Origin: Hyphomicrobiales bacterium
GTDB taxonomy: Bacteria > Pseudomonadota > Alphaproteobacteria > Rhizobiales > Beijerinckiaceae
Length of the DNA stretch: 9,622 bases
NCBI GenBank assembly: GCA_028290125.1
Contig: JAQGKM010000237.1
Span: forward strand, 1 to 9,622
Reading direction: 5' to 3'
The position numbers were made by a program, and so were the translations under genes. Shown here one piece after another: positions 1 through 7,179 of the stretch. Below the pieces are notes generated by a model. The model was given only the letters and a program-made list of their open reading frames with translations, was not told where the DNA came from and searched no databases. Numbering within the stretch: position 1 is the first letter of the stretch; each line of letters starts with the position of its first letter.

Positions 1-1578
1 GGCGTCGCGATGCGCCACGACATTCTGCGCCAGCGATTCGGAAAGGCCCGACACCCGCGCCAGCAGCGGCGCGGAGGCGGTGTTCACGTCGACGCCGACG
101 GCGTTCACGCAATCCTCCACCACCGCATCGAGCGAGCGCGAGAGTTTCACCTCCGACAGATCGTGCTGGTACTGACCGACGCCGATCGACTTCGGATCGA
201 TCTTGACGAGCTCCGCCAGCGGATCCTGCAGGCGCCGTGCGATCGACACCGCGCCGCGAATCGACACGTCGAGATCAGGCAGTTCGGCGGATGCGAAAGC
301 GGAAGCCGAATAGACCGATGCGCCCGCCTCCGACACCATGACCTTCGTGAGCTTCATCTCGGGCGCGCCCTTGACGAGTTCGCCGGCGAGCTTGTCCGTT
401 TCGCGTGACGCCGTGCCGTTGCCGATGGCGATCAACTCGACCTTGTGCTTGCGGCAGAGGTTGGCGAGCGTGGCGAGCGATTCCGCCCAGCGCTTCTGCG
501 GCTCATGCGGATAGATGGTCGCATATTCGACGACCTTTCCGGTCGCGTCGATCACCGCCACCTTCACGCCCGTGCGGAACCCGGGATCGAGACCGAGCGT
601 CGCGCGCGCGCCGGCCGGCGCAGCGAGCAGAAGATCGCGCAGGTTGCCGGCGAAGACCTTGACGCCCTCCTCCTCCGCGACCTGCCAGAGCCGCACGCGC
701 AGATCGACCGACAGCGAGGATTCCATGCGCGTGCGCCATGCCCAGCGCACGCAGTCGTTCAGCCATTTGTCGCCCGGCCGGCCCTTGGCGGAAATGCCGA
801 ACTTCGCCGCGATGCGATTCTCGTAAAGCGTCGGCACGCCGGGCTGCGGCGCCTCGACCTCCGGCTCGAGCTTGAGATCGAGCATCTCTTCCTTTTCGCC
901 ACGGAACATCGCCAGGATACGATGCGACGGCAGCTTGGTGAGCGGCTCGCTGAAGTCGAAATAGTCCGAGAATTTCGCGCCGTCGGTTTCCTTGCCGCTG
1001 CGCACGGACGAGCGCAGGCGACCCTGCGACCAGAACGTCTCGCGCAAGGCGCCGATCAGCTCGGCGTCTTCGGCGAAGGTTTCGACCAGGATCGAGCGCG
1101 CGCCATCGAGCGCCGCCTCCACGGTGGCTATGCCCTTTTCCGCGTCGATGAACTTCTCGGCCTCGGCGCGCGGATCCTTCATCGGGTCGGCGAGCAGGTC
1201 CGTCGCCAGCGGCTGCAAGCCTGCCTCGCGCGCGATCATCGCCTTGGTGCGGCGCTTCGGCTTGTAGGGAAGATAGATGTCCTCGAGCCGCGCCTTGGTG
1301 TCGGCGGCGTTCAGCGTCGCCAGCAGCGCATCGTCAAGCTTGCCCTGCTCGCGGATCGACTCGATCACCGCCTTGCGACGATCCTCGAGCTCGCGAAGGT
1401 AGCGCAGCCGCTCATCCAGATTACGCAGCTGCGTGTCGTCCAGCGTGCCGGTCACTTCCTTGCGATAGCGCGCGATGAACGGGACCGTGGCGCCCGAATC
1501 GATCAGCTCCACGGCGGCCGTGACCTGCCACTCCTGCACGACAAGCTCTTCGGCGAGGCGCTGGGAAATCGATTTCAT
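1..1578 (-). CDS. tex: Tex, S1-domain RNA-binding transcription accessory protein (N-terminal 526 residues; cut by left edge)
   Basis: Tex is a cytoplasmic nucleic-acid-binding protein linked to transcription and stress or toxin-gene expression. The reading frame is open from ATG at 1578 to the left edge with no stop. The N-terminal helical domain carries TVPFIARYRKE (31-41) and LDDTQLRNLDERL, followed by LEDIYLPYKPKRRTK (98-112). The YqgF/RNase H-like domain begins at LGLDPGFRTGVKVAV (328-342), with GNGTASRET (387-394) and VSEAGASVYSAS (415-426). The segment LQDPLAELVKIDPKSIGVGQ (450-469) and the start of the helix-hairpin-helix part (VEDCVNAVGVDVNTAS, 487-502) follow. The family is about 770 residues long, so the rest of the HhH region and the C-terminal S1 domain lie outside the window. 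The start is chosen because MKSISQRLAEE aligns with the usual Tex N-terminus; no strong Shine-Dalgarno sequence precedes it. Nothing looks broken. Identification is near certain. Confidence 0.97.
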   Translation of the reverse strand, partial: MKSISQRLAEELVVQEWQVTAAVELIDSGATVPFIARYRKEVTGTLDDTQLRNLDERLRYLRELEDRRKAVIESIREQGKLDDALLATLNAADTKARLEDIYLPYKPKRRTKAMIAREAGLQPLATDLLADPMKDPRAEAEKFIDAEKGIATVEAALDGARSILVETFAEDAELIGALRETFWSQGRLRSSVRSGKETDGAKFSDYFDFSEPLTKLPSHRILAMFRGEKEEMLDLKLEPEVEAPQPGVPTLYENRIAAKFGISAKGRPGDKWLNDCVRWAWRTRMESSLSVDLRVRLWQVAEEEGVKVFAGNLRDLLLAAPAGARATLGLDPGFRTGVKVAVIDATGKVVEYATIYPHEPQKRWAESLATLANLCRKHKVELIAIGNGTASRETDKLAGELVKGAPEMKLTKVMVSEAGASVYSASAFASAELPDLDVSIRGAVSIARRLQDPLAELVKIDPKSIGVGQYQHDLSEVKLSRSLDAVVEDCVNAVGVDVNTASAPLLARVSGLSESLAQNVVAHRDA

Positions 1579-1747
1579 GCTGGGGACCCGTGATTCTGCC
1601 AGAAAATGAAGGCGTCCTGACTAAAGCCCTGCGCCGCGAGGGTCAAAGCTCGACCGACCGGAGCCTGTGGGTAAACGCCGGGAACTGTCGTGGTGAGGAC
1701 GCGTTTGCATGGCGAAGGCGAAGTCTCGCCTCGCTAAAAGGAACCCC

Positions 1748-1906
1748 ATGCGTACCGATACACTACACGAGTCCAATATCAGCAATGCTCACAATGAGCC
1801 GACCAACGACACTGCCGCGCCCCGCCCCGTCAAGGACGACCGCCCCACGGAATGTGGCCTCACGCGCGAAGAACTGCGCATCCTCGTCGCTGAAATGATC
1901 GGCTGA
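1748..1906 (+). CDS. Small conserved-looking protein of unknown function (52 aa)
   Basis: I do not recognise a characterised family. The protein has a polar, low-complexity N-terminal half rich in N, T, D and P, and a well-formed C-terminal amphipathic helix, LTREELRILVAEMIG, which looks like a short interaction segment. The start is set at ATG 1748 because AAGGA (1738-1742) lies 5 bases before it. An in-frame ATG at 1709, with GAGGA upstream, would add 13 basic residues (MAKAKSRLAKRNP), so the longer form of 65 residues is possible. A 6-bp stem (1716-1721 with 1726-1731) sits just before the preferred ribosome site. The gene diverges from tex and ends 4 bases before the convergent zinc-finger gene. 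Evidence that it is coding is the ribosome site, the sensible helix and the lack of any other gene here. No function can be assigned. Confidence 0.5.
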   Translation: MRTDTLHESNISNAHNEPTNDTAAPRPVKDDRPTECGLTREELRILVAEMIG

Positions 1907-1910
1907 CGCT

Positions 1911-2081
1911 TTACGCGCCGCCGATCGGCGCGACGATCTTGCCCGTGCCGTTGCAATCGGGGCACGCGCCATCGTCCGCCAGCTTGCCGGTCCCAGAGCA
2001 GCGGCGGCACAGATTTTCTCCCGCACCCGGTGTGCCTGGCGTCACCGCCTCCGGCGTCCCCTTGTTCTTGTCGTCAGCCAT
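1911..2081 (-). CDS. Mini DnaJ-type zinc-finger protein (56 aa, two CxxCxGxG motifs)
   Basis: The minus strand encodes a 56-residue protein with CRRCSGTG at residues 25-32 and CPDCNGTG at 40-47. This is the CxxCxGxG repeat that binds zinc in the cysteine-rich domain of DnaJ/Hsp40. DnaJ has four repeats making two zinc sites; here there are two, enough for one site. There is no J-domain and no substrate-binding domain, so it is not a DnaJ chaperone. The N-terminus (MADDKNKGTPEAVTPGTPG) is polar and probably disordered, and the C-terminus (KIVAPIGGA) is short. The start ATG at 2081 is preceded by an AGGGAGAG ribosome site. Short proteins of this kind are often annotated as hypothetical or DnaJ-like; the function is unknown. 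A metal-binding, RNA-binding or protein-adapter role would be inference. It is convergent with the 52-aa gene and divergent from the nucleotidyltransferase gene. Confidence 0.8.
   Translation of the reverse strand: MADDKNKGTPEAVTPGTPGAGENLCRRCSGTGKLADDGACPDCNGTGKIVAPIGGA
1914..1932. terminator. GC-rich hairpin at the convergent gene ends
   Basis: A perfect 7-bp stem (CGCGCCG, 1914-1920, with CGGCGCG, 1926-1932) with a 5-base loop lies at the junction of two convergent genes, inside the last codons of the zinc-finger gene. Neither strand has a T-run after it, so it is not a classic intrinsic terminator. It may pause polymerase or protect RNA 3' ends, or be a by-product of GC-rich coding sequence. 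Confidence 0.25.
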
Positions 2082-2227
2082 CGGCGTCTCTCCCTCTTTC
2101 AGATGTCATCCGGCAATGCCGTGCGCCGCCATCGGTTCGAGCGCGGCGGCGAAAGCGTCTGGCAACCTGCCGGAACCGCGCCGCGCCTCCGCCGTTCACG
2201 CTTGGCTATTGGGGAGAACATGAGGTC

Positions 2228-3028
2228 ATGGCGAACAGCGAGTCGGACGCAGGCGCAACCACGGGCGAGTGCGCGCCCTTCGTGGCGAAGGCTTCGCCCA
2301 GCCTCAACGATCCAGAGGCCGAGGGCTTTTACTCGGAGGCGCTGAAGGAGCTCGTCGACATCAAGCTCCCCTTCCTGCTCGCCGGCACCTATGCGGTCTC
2401 GGCTTACACGGGCATCTCCCGCAAGACCAAGGATCTCGACATCTTCTGCAAGGCGGGTGACTTCACCCGCATCCTCGCGCATTTCCAGTCGCTCGGTTAC
2501 GCGGTGGAGATCGAGGACGAGCGCTGGCTCGGCAAGGTCTTCAAGGGTCCGCATTTCTTCGACGTGATCTTCGCGTCCTCGAACGCCACCATGCCGGTCG
2601 GCGACGAATGGTTCACGCATGCGCGACAGACCGAAGTCTTCGGCCAGACCGTGCGCATCCTGGGACCGACCGAACTCATCTGGTCGAAGTGCTTCATCCA
2701 GTTACGCCACCGCTACGACGGCGCCGATGTCGTTCACACCATCCTGCGCGCGCATGACGAGATCGACTGGCGCCGCCTGCTCGCCTACATGGAAGTGCAC
2801 TGGGAAGTGCTTCTCATGCACCTCATGAATTTCCGCTGGATCTATCCCACCGAGCGCGATCGGATTCCGCGCTGGTTGATGGATGACCTGCTCGACCGTC
2901 TATCCAAGCAGCGCGAACTGCCGCCGCCCCAGATGAAAGTCTGTCGCGGCCGCATGTTCTCGCGCATCGATTATGAAATCGACGTGAAAGAATGGGGATT
3001 TGCGGATGTCGGAGGAGAAGGCGACTAG
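2228..3028 (+). CDS. Nucleotidyltransferase-fold protein (266 aa), partner of the downstream phosphoesterase
   Basis: The protein shows the pattern of the DNA polymerase beta-like (minimal) nucleotidyltransferase superfamily. The segment FLLAGTYAV (49-57) stands where the GG/GS nucleotide-binding turn is expected. KTKDLDIF (66-73) supplies the paired metal-binding carboxylates D69 and D71, and FFDVIF (110-115) supplies a likely third acid, D112. A helical C-terminal half follows with GPTELIWSKCFIQLRHRYDG (146-164) and NFRWIYP (201-207). Such enzymes transfer a nucleotide from NTP to RNA, protein or a small molecule; the target here is unknown. ATG 2228 is chosen with GGGGAGA (2211-2217) 10 bases upstream. 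An out-of-frame ATG lies at 2220, and the start sits in a small inverted repeat (2219-2230). The frame stays open further upstream but would overlap the opposite-strand zinc-finger gene with composition unlike protein. The end overlaps the next gene by 23 bases. The fold is likely; the activity is inferred. Confidence 0.85.
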   Translation: MANSESDAGATTGECAPFVAKASPSLNDPEAEGFYSEALKELVDIKLPFLLAGTYAVSAYTGISRKTKDLDIFCKAGDFTRILAHFQSLGYAVEIEDERWLGKVFKGPHFFDVIFASSNATMPVGDEWFTHARQTEVFGQTVRILGPTELIWSKCFIQLRHRYDGADVVHTILRAHDEIDWRRLLAYMEVHWEVLLMHLMNFRWIYPTERDRIPRWLMDDLLDRLSKQRELPPPQMKVCRGRMFSRIDYEIDVKEWGFADVGGEGD

Positions 3029-3749
3029 CGAAACGACTGAAGGGCGCATCATAGTTGCGGCGATCGGCGACCTTCATGTGAAGGAAACCTCCGTCGCGCC
3101 CTTCCGGGACATGTTCGCGGAAATTTCCAAGGTTGCGAAGGTGCTGGTCCTGACCGGCGACCTGACCGACCTCGGCAAGCTGCATGAGGCCGAGATCCTC
3201 GCGGAGGATCTCAAGGCCTGCTCGATCCCCGTGCTCGCCGTGCTCGGCAACCACGATTACGAGTCAGACCAGGTCGAGGAGATCAAGGCCGTGCTGCGCA
3301 AGGCCGGCGTAACGATTCTCGACGGCAACGCCTGCGAGATCGAGGGCGTGGGCTTTGTCGGGCTGAAGGGTTTCGCCGGCGGGTTCGGCTCGCGCATGCT
3401 GGGCTCTTTCGGCGAGCCCGCCATCAAGCAATTCGTCGCGGAATCGACCGGCGAGGCGATGCGTCTCGAAAACGCCATGCGCAGCGTGCGCAAGGGGCGC
3501 ACCTTCGTCGTCCTCCACTACGCGCCCATCGAGGCGACGGTGGAAGGCGAGCCGAGGGAGATCTACCCCTTCCTCGGCTCGTCGCGTCTTGCCGAAACCA
3601 TCGATCGCTTCGAGGTCTCGGCCGTGGTGCACGGACATGCGCACCGCGGCGCCTACGAGGGGCGCACGCCACGCGGCGCCCCTGTCTATAATGTGGCGAT
3701 GAAGATCGAGAAGCCGAGCGGAAAGCCTTACGCCTTGCTCGAAGTCTGA
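3006..3749 (+). CDS. Calcineurin-like metallophosphoesterase (247 aa)
   Basis: All signature blocks of the two-metal calcineurin-like phosphoesterase fold are present and in order: GDLH (21-24), GDLTD (51-55), GNHDY (81-85), LHYAP with its metal-ligand histidine (170-174) and GHAH (210-213). It is therefore expected to be an active hydrolase of phosphomonoesters or phosphodiesters, cytoplasmic because no signal peptide or membrane segment is seen. Substrates in this superfamily range from cyclic nucleotides to nucleic acids and proteins, and nothing here chooses among them. ATG 3006 is preferred over an in-frame TTG at 3000 because a GGGGA ribosome site (2994-2998) lies 7 bases before it. The gene starts inside the nucleotidyltransferase gene (23-base overlap), implying translational coupling and joint function. 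Its last 22 bases overlap the end of glgX on the other strand. Confidence 0.95.
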   Translation: MSEEKATSETTEGRIIVAAIGDLHVKETSVAPFRDMFAEISKVAKVLVLTGDLTDLGKLHEAEILAEDLKACSIPVLAVLGNHDYESDQVEEIKAVLRKAGVTILDGNACEIEGVGFVGLKGFAGGFGSRMLGSFGEPAIKQFVAESTGEAMRLENAMRSVRKGRTFVVLHYAPIEATVEGEPREIYPFLGSSRLAETIDRFEVSAVVHGHAHRGAYEGRTPRGAPVYNVAMKIEKPSGKPYALLEV

Positions 3750-5947
3750 GGCTTCTTCGCAGCCGGTTGTTCCGGCGCACGACGGCGGGTCAGCTCGAAT
3801 AGCAGCAACGAGCGGCCCGTCACCACATATTCCTGACCGAAGCGGAACAGCTCGCCCTCGTCTTCCGGCGCGCAATTGCTGTCGACGAGACGCATCCACG
3901 CCGTGCCGCCGACAACCTCCGGCAACTTGAAGTTCACGACGTCATGATGCGCGTTCATCACGAGCAGCAGAGTGGCGTCGGTTCCGCGGCGGCGGACGCC
4001 GGTCGGCTGCGCGCGACCGTCGAGCAGCACGCCGAGACAGCGTCCATTCTGGTCGTGCCAATTGTCCGGCGTCATTTCTTCGGCAGACGGGGTCAGCCAG
4101 GTCACGTCCTTCACGTCGAGCGCTTCATTGTAAGCGCCCGTCAGGAAGCGTCCACGACGCAACATCGGCTGTGTCTTGCGCGTGCGGATGAGAAGCTTCG
4201 TGAATTCGAGCAGCGCGGCGCCATCCTCGTCGATGGCGTCCCAGTCGATCCACGAAATCTCATTGTCCTGCGCATAGGCGTTGTTGTTGCCCTGCTGCGA
4301 ACGGCCGAACTCGTCGCCGCCGAGCAGCATCGGCGTGCCCTGCGAGAACAGCAGGGTCGCCAGCATGTTGCGCATCTGCCGCACGCGCGTCGCGCGGATT
4401 TCCGCATCGTCCGTCGGACCTTCGACACCGTAATTGTTCGACAGGTTATGCGAGTGGCCGTCGCGATTGTCCTCGTTGTTCGCCTCGTTGTGCTTCTCGT
4501 TGTAGGAAACGAGATCGTGCAACGTAAAGCCGTCATGCGCCGTGATGAAGTTCACGCTCGACCACGGCTTGCGCCCGCGCTTGTTGAACAGATCGGCCGA
4601 GCCGGTGACGCGCGCTGCGAGATCGGCGAGCATGCCGTCATCGCCACGCCAGAAACCACGCACGGTGTCGCGATAGCGGTCGTTCCACTCCGCCCAGCCG
4701 GGCGAAAACTTTCCGACCTGATAGCCGCCCGGGCCGCAATCCCACGGCTCGGCGATGAGTTTGACCTGCGACAGAACGGGATCCTGCCGGCAGGCGTCGA
4801 GGAAGCCGCCGCCTTCGTCGAAGCCATGCGGCTCACGCCCCAGAATGGTCGCGAGATCGAACCGGAAGCCGTCGATGCGGACGTCCTGCGCCCAGTAACG
4901 CAGCGAATCCGTCACCATCTGCAGCACGCGCTGGTGTGACAGGTTCACGGTGTTGCCGGTGCCGGTGTCGTTGATGTAGTAGCGCTTGTCCGGCGCGAGC
5001 CGATAGTAGGACGCGTTGTCGATGCCCTTGAACGACAGCGTCGGCCCGAGCTCGTTGCCTTCGGCCGTGTGGTTGTAGACTACGTCGAGAATGACCTCGA
5101 TGCCGGCGCCGTGCAGATGCGCGACGACTTCCTTGATCTCGTTCACGAAGGGCGTCGCGAGATAGCGCTGCTTGGGGGCGAAGAAGCCGATCGTGTTGTA
5201 GCCCCAGTAATTCCGCAGGCCCTTCTCGACGAGATAGGAATCATCCACGAAGGCGTGGATCGGCAGAAGCTCGAGCGCCGTGACGCCAAGTTCGCGCAGA
5301 TGATCGACGACGGCTTCCGACATCAGGCCAGAAAACGTGCCACGCGCATCGGTCGGCACGTCGGGATGCAGCTTGGTGAAGCCCGACAGATGGGCCTCGT
5401 AGAGGATCGTCTGCTCCCACGGCGTCTGCAGCCGACGGTCCATGCCCCAGGTGAAGGCCGGATCGATCACGCGGCATTTCGGCACGAAGGGCGCGCTGTC
5501 GCGCTCGTCGAAGGAAAGGTCAGCGTCGGGATGTCCGAGCGTGTAGCCGAACACCGCCGGATCCCAGGTCAGTTCGCCGACGAGTTGCTTGGCGTAGGGA
5601 TCAAGCAGCAGCTTGTTGTGGTTGAAACGATGACCTTGCGCGGGCTCATAGGGGCCGTAGACGCGATAACCATAGACCGTGCCGGGCCGCGCTTCTTCGA
5701 GATAGCCGTGCCAGACTTCATCGGTGTATTCCGGCAGCTCGATGCGTTCGAGCTCGCGTTCACCGTTGATGTCGAAGAGGCACAATTCAACCTTGGTGGC
5801 CGACGCGGAAAACAGCGCGAAATTCACGCCGATGCCATCCCAGGTGGCGCCGAGCGGAAAGGGCCGGCCCTCGCGAATGCGCGGGCGATCGAGCGGCTTC
5901 CCCACGAGGCGGCGCGGGGAAGGTTTGGTCTTGCTCTCAATGTTCAT
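3728..5947 (-). CDS. glgX: Glycogen debranching enzyme GlgX (isoamylase type, 739 aa)
   Basis: GlgX hydrolyses alpha-1,6 branch linkages of glycogen or phosphorylase-limit dextrin in the cytoplasm. The N-terminal CBM48/isoamylase domain starts at FPLGATWDGIGVNFALFS (30-47). The GH13 barrel carries region I DVVYNH (288-293), region II GFRFDLA (360-366, nucleophile D364), region III AEPWD (399-403, acid/base E400) and region IV TAHDGFT (469-475, D472). The GlgX-type loop DEGGGFLDACRQDP (377-390) and the NEANNEDNRDG segment (487-497) support GlgX rather than a branching or trehalose enzyme. E. coli GlgX is 657 residues; the longer form ends in a basic, proline-rich tail. ATG 5947 is chosen because MNIESK starts a typical N-terminus; an in-frame start 15 codons upstream is less likely. 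No other glycogen gene is in the window. The 3' end overlaps the phosphoesterase gene by 22 bases, tail to tail. Confidence 0.97.
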   Translation of the reverse strand: MNIESKTKPSPRRLVGKPLDRPRIREGRPFPLGATWDGIGVNFALFSASATKVELCLFDINGERELERIELPEYTDEVWHGYLEEARPGTVYGYRVYGPYEPAQGHRFNHNKLLLDPYAKQLVGELTWDPAVFGYTLGHPDADLSFDERDSAPFVPKCRVIDPAFTWGMDRRLQTPWEQTILYEAHLSGFTKLHPDVPTDARGTFSGLMSEAVVDHLRELGVTALELLPIHAFVDDSYLVEKGLRNYWGYNTIGFFAPKQRYLATPFVNEIKEVVAHLHGAGIEVILDVVYNHTAEGNELGPTLSFKGIDNASYYRLAPDKRYYINDTGTGNTVNLSHQRVLQMVTDSLRYWAQDVRIDGFRFDLATILGREPHGFDEGGGFLDACRQDPVLSQVKLIAEPWDCGPGGYQVGKFSPGWAEWNDRYRDTVRGFWRGDDGMLADLAARVTGSADLFNKRGRKPWSSVNFITAHDGFTLHDLVSYNEKHNEANNEDNRDGHSHNLSNNYGVEGPTDDAEIRATRVRQMRNMLATLLFSQGTPMLLGGDEFGRSQQGNNNAYAQDNEISWIDWDAIDEDGAALLEFTKLLIRTRKTQPMLRRGRFLTGAYNEALDVKDVTWLTPSAEEMTPDNWHDQNGRCLGVLLDGRAQPTGVRRRGTDATLLLVMNAHHDVVNFKLPEVVGGTAWMRLVDSNCAPEDEGELFRFGQEYVVTGRSLLLFELTRRRAPEQPAAKKPQTSSKA

Positions 5948-5953
5948 GTGGCG

Positions 5954-6003
5954 GGTCTCGAAACAGAGGCTGGGCGGAAAGAGACCGCACAACGCACGAG
6001 ACC
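5954..6003. repeat. Three GAGACC/GGTCTC hexamers upstream of glgX
   Basis: The 50 bases before glgX contain GGTCTC at 5954-5959, GAGACC at 5981-5986 and GAGACC at 5998-6003. The outer copies extend to a 7-bp inverted repeat (GGTCTCG, 5954-5960, and CGAGACC, 5997-6003). They lie between the upstream terminator and the glgX start, where a promoter or operator would be. I know of no regulator with this motif, and chance is a real possibility. Confidence 0.3.
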
Positions 6004-6007
6004 GGAT

Positions 6008-6037
6008 AAAAGTCGCAGGCGCGAAGCGCGCCTGCGA
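6008..6037 (-). terminator. Intrinsic terminator of the solute-binding protein gene
   Basis: On the minus strand, 9 bases past the stop codon of the binding-protein gene, a perfect 11-bp GC-rich stem (6027-6037 with 6013-6023, 3-base loop) is followed within one base by a run of four T (6011-6008). This is a convincing rho-independent terminator, though the T-run is short. It separates the gene from glgX, so glgX needs its own promoter in 5948-6007. Confidence 0.85.
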
Positions 6038-6046
6038 AACTGTGAT

Positions 6047-7150
6047 TTACTTCGCCGAAGCGACCCCGGCCGACCCGGCAATGACGGCTTTCGCACGCGC
6101 GACGACCTCTGGCGAGGCGCGATAAAGTTCGGCGATCAGCTTGTCGACTTCCGCCCCGCTCACCGGCTCCACATCGAGCGAAAGGGTCTTGGCTTCCGCC
6201 ACGAAATCCTTGTCGGTCATGGTGTCGTCGAACGCCTTGCGCAAGGCGATCTTGCGATCTTCGGGGATGCCCGGAGGCGCCGCGAACGGCCGCGCGACGG
6301 TCTGGCGGCTGACGATGAGCTTCACCACATCCTTGTCGGCCTGCGTCTTGGCCTTTTCGAGCACGGTCGGGATATCGGGCATTTCGTGGCTGCGCTCCAG
6401 CGTCATCTGCAAAAGGATGCGCAGCTTGTTGGGCCCCGAAACCCAGTCGGGCCGCGTCGCCTTGATCGAGCCCCACGACCAGCCGCAACGGCCGTCGAGT
6501 TCGCCGCGCTCGATCGCGAGCGTCATGTCGTTGCCGCCGGGATAGCCGGTCACAAGCTTCATCTTCGAGCCGAAAAGATTGCGCACCAGCGACGCGTAAG
6601 TGTCGGGGTCCGATCCCGATCCCTCGCCGCCGACAGCGGCTTCGATCGACAGCGAATCCTCGAACGTCATCACCTTCGATTTCTGCGTCACGGCGCAAAC
6701 GCTCAATTCCGAGGCGACCGAGCCGATCCACGTCAGCTTGGTGGCGTCGAATTGCACTTTGGCGGCGCCGATCAGCGGCTCCATCGGCAGGCCGCGTCCG
6801 AAGGTGGCGATCGTCGTGCCGTCTTTCGGGGCGATGTTGTAGAGGTGGTTGACCGACACGAGACTGCCGGCGCCGGGCATGTTGGTGACGACGACCTTGG
6901 GCGAGCCCGGCATGTGATTGCCCATATATCGGGCGACCGAGCGCGCATAAATGTCATATCCGCCGCCGGACGAGTAGCCGACGATCATGTTGATGGATTT
7001 CCCGCGATAGAAATCCTCGACCGCGTCGGCACGCGCTTTGGTGGCCGAAATCATCGCCAGCGCCACGAGCGGCGCCAAGATCAGACCCCTCTTCAGCGTG
7101 AGGGGCTGCGGATGCGCAACTGCGCGGCGGGAGATTTGCATGCGACGCAT
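6047..7150 (-). CDS. Bug/TctC-family tripartite tricarboxylate transporter substrate-binding protein
   Basis: This is a periplasmic solute receptor of the Bug (TctC) family, which delivers carboxylates and other small organic ligands to TctAB-type membrane pairs or acts as an orphan sensor or receptor. The 367-residue precursor has a long basic n-region, a hydrophobic core (LILAPLVALAMIS, 23-35) and a probable signal peptidase site after ARA at residue 41. Family landmarks are VGYSSGGGYDIYAR (57-70), NMPGAGS (90-96), GYPGGNDMTLAIERGELDG (202-220) and RPFAAPPGIPEDRKIALRKA (287-306). Two cysteines of the mature part, C152 and C222, could form a disulfide. The start ATG 7150 has an ideal GGAGG ribosome site (7157-7161) 6 bases away. 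A sigma-54 type promoter stands upstream and an intrinsic terminator downstream, so the gene is probably transcribed alone. No TctA or TctB gene is in the window. The ligand cannot be predicted; the divergent molybdenum hydroxylase operon suggests it may be that enzyme's substrate or a related acid. Confidence 0.94.
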   Translation of the reverse strand: MRRMQISRRAVAHPQPLTLKRGLILAPLVALAMISATKARADAVEDFYRGKSINMIVGYSSGGGYDIYARSVARYMGNHMPGSPKVVVTNMPGAGSLVSVNHLYNIAPKDGTTIATFGRGLPMEPLIGAAKVQFDATKLTWIGSVASELSVCAVTQKSKVMTFEDSLSIEAAVGGEGSGSDPDTYASLVRNLFGSKMKLVTGYPGGNDMTLAIERGELDGRCGWSWGSIKATRPDWVSGPNKLRILLQMTLERSHEMPDIPTVLEKAKTQADKDVVKLIVSRQTVARPFAAPPGIPEDRKIALRKAFDDTMTDKDFVAEAKTLSLDVEPVSGAEVDKLIAELYRASPEVVARAKAVIAGSAGVASAK

Positions 7151-7164
7151 GAGGATCCTCCGTA

Positions 7165-7179
7165 AGGCCGGGGCGGCCT
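7165..7179 (-). other. Small hairpin in the predicted leader of the binding-protein mRNA
   Basis: AGGCCG (7165-7170) and CGGCCT (7174-7179) form a perfect 6-bp stem with a 3-base loop. It lies between the predicted sigma-54 transcription start (about 7190) and the ribosome site, which itself is part of the 10-bp palindrome GAGGATCCTC (7151-7160). Together they could tune translation or mRNA stability; this is inference from structure only. Confidence 0.3.

Noticed and set aside
445..1593. A 382-codon open frame on the plus strand opposite tex, and a similar 331-codon frame opposite glgX (3944-4939)
   Set aside because: Both are antisense to strongly conserved genes, lack ribosome sites and show no domain. 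GC-rich codon use on one strand leaves such frames open by chance.
1620..1646. A possible tex promoter on the minus strand, TTGACC (1646-1641) and TTTAGT (1625-1620)
   Set aside because: The -35 element is good, but the spacing is only 15 bases and the -10 element is poor, so I do not list it as a feature.
2030..2227. An N-terminal extension of the nucleotidyltransferase reading frame
   Set aside because: It would overlap the opposite zinc-finger gene, is rich in R, P, S and C in a non-protein-like way, and the ATG at 2228 has a GGGGAGA ribosome site.
2228..3749. The known MNT-HEPN toxin-antitoxin system
   Set aside because: The partner gene is a metallophosphoesterase with GDLH, GNHD and GHAH motifs, not a HEPN RNase, and the 266-residue transferase is much larger than a minimal MNT antitoxin.
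5069..7165. A 698-codon open frame on the plus strand opposite glgX and the binding-protein gene
   Set aside because: It is the antisense shadow of two clearly identified minus-strand genes and even crosses the terminator between them. Its composition (rich in R, H, D, G) is typical of GC-rich antisense frames, with no recognisable domain.
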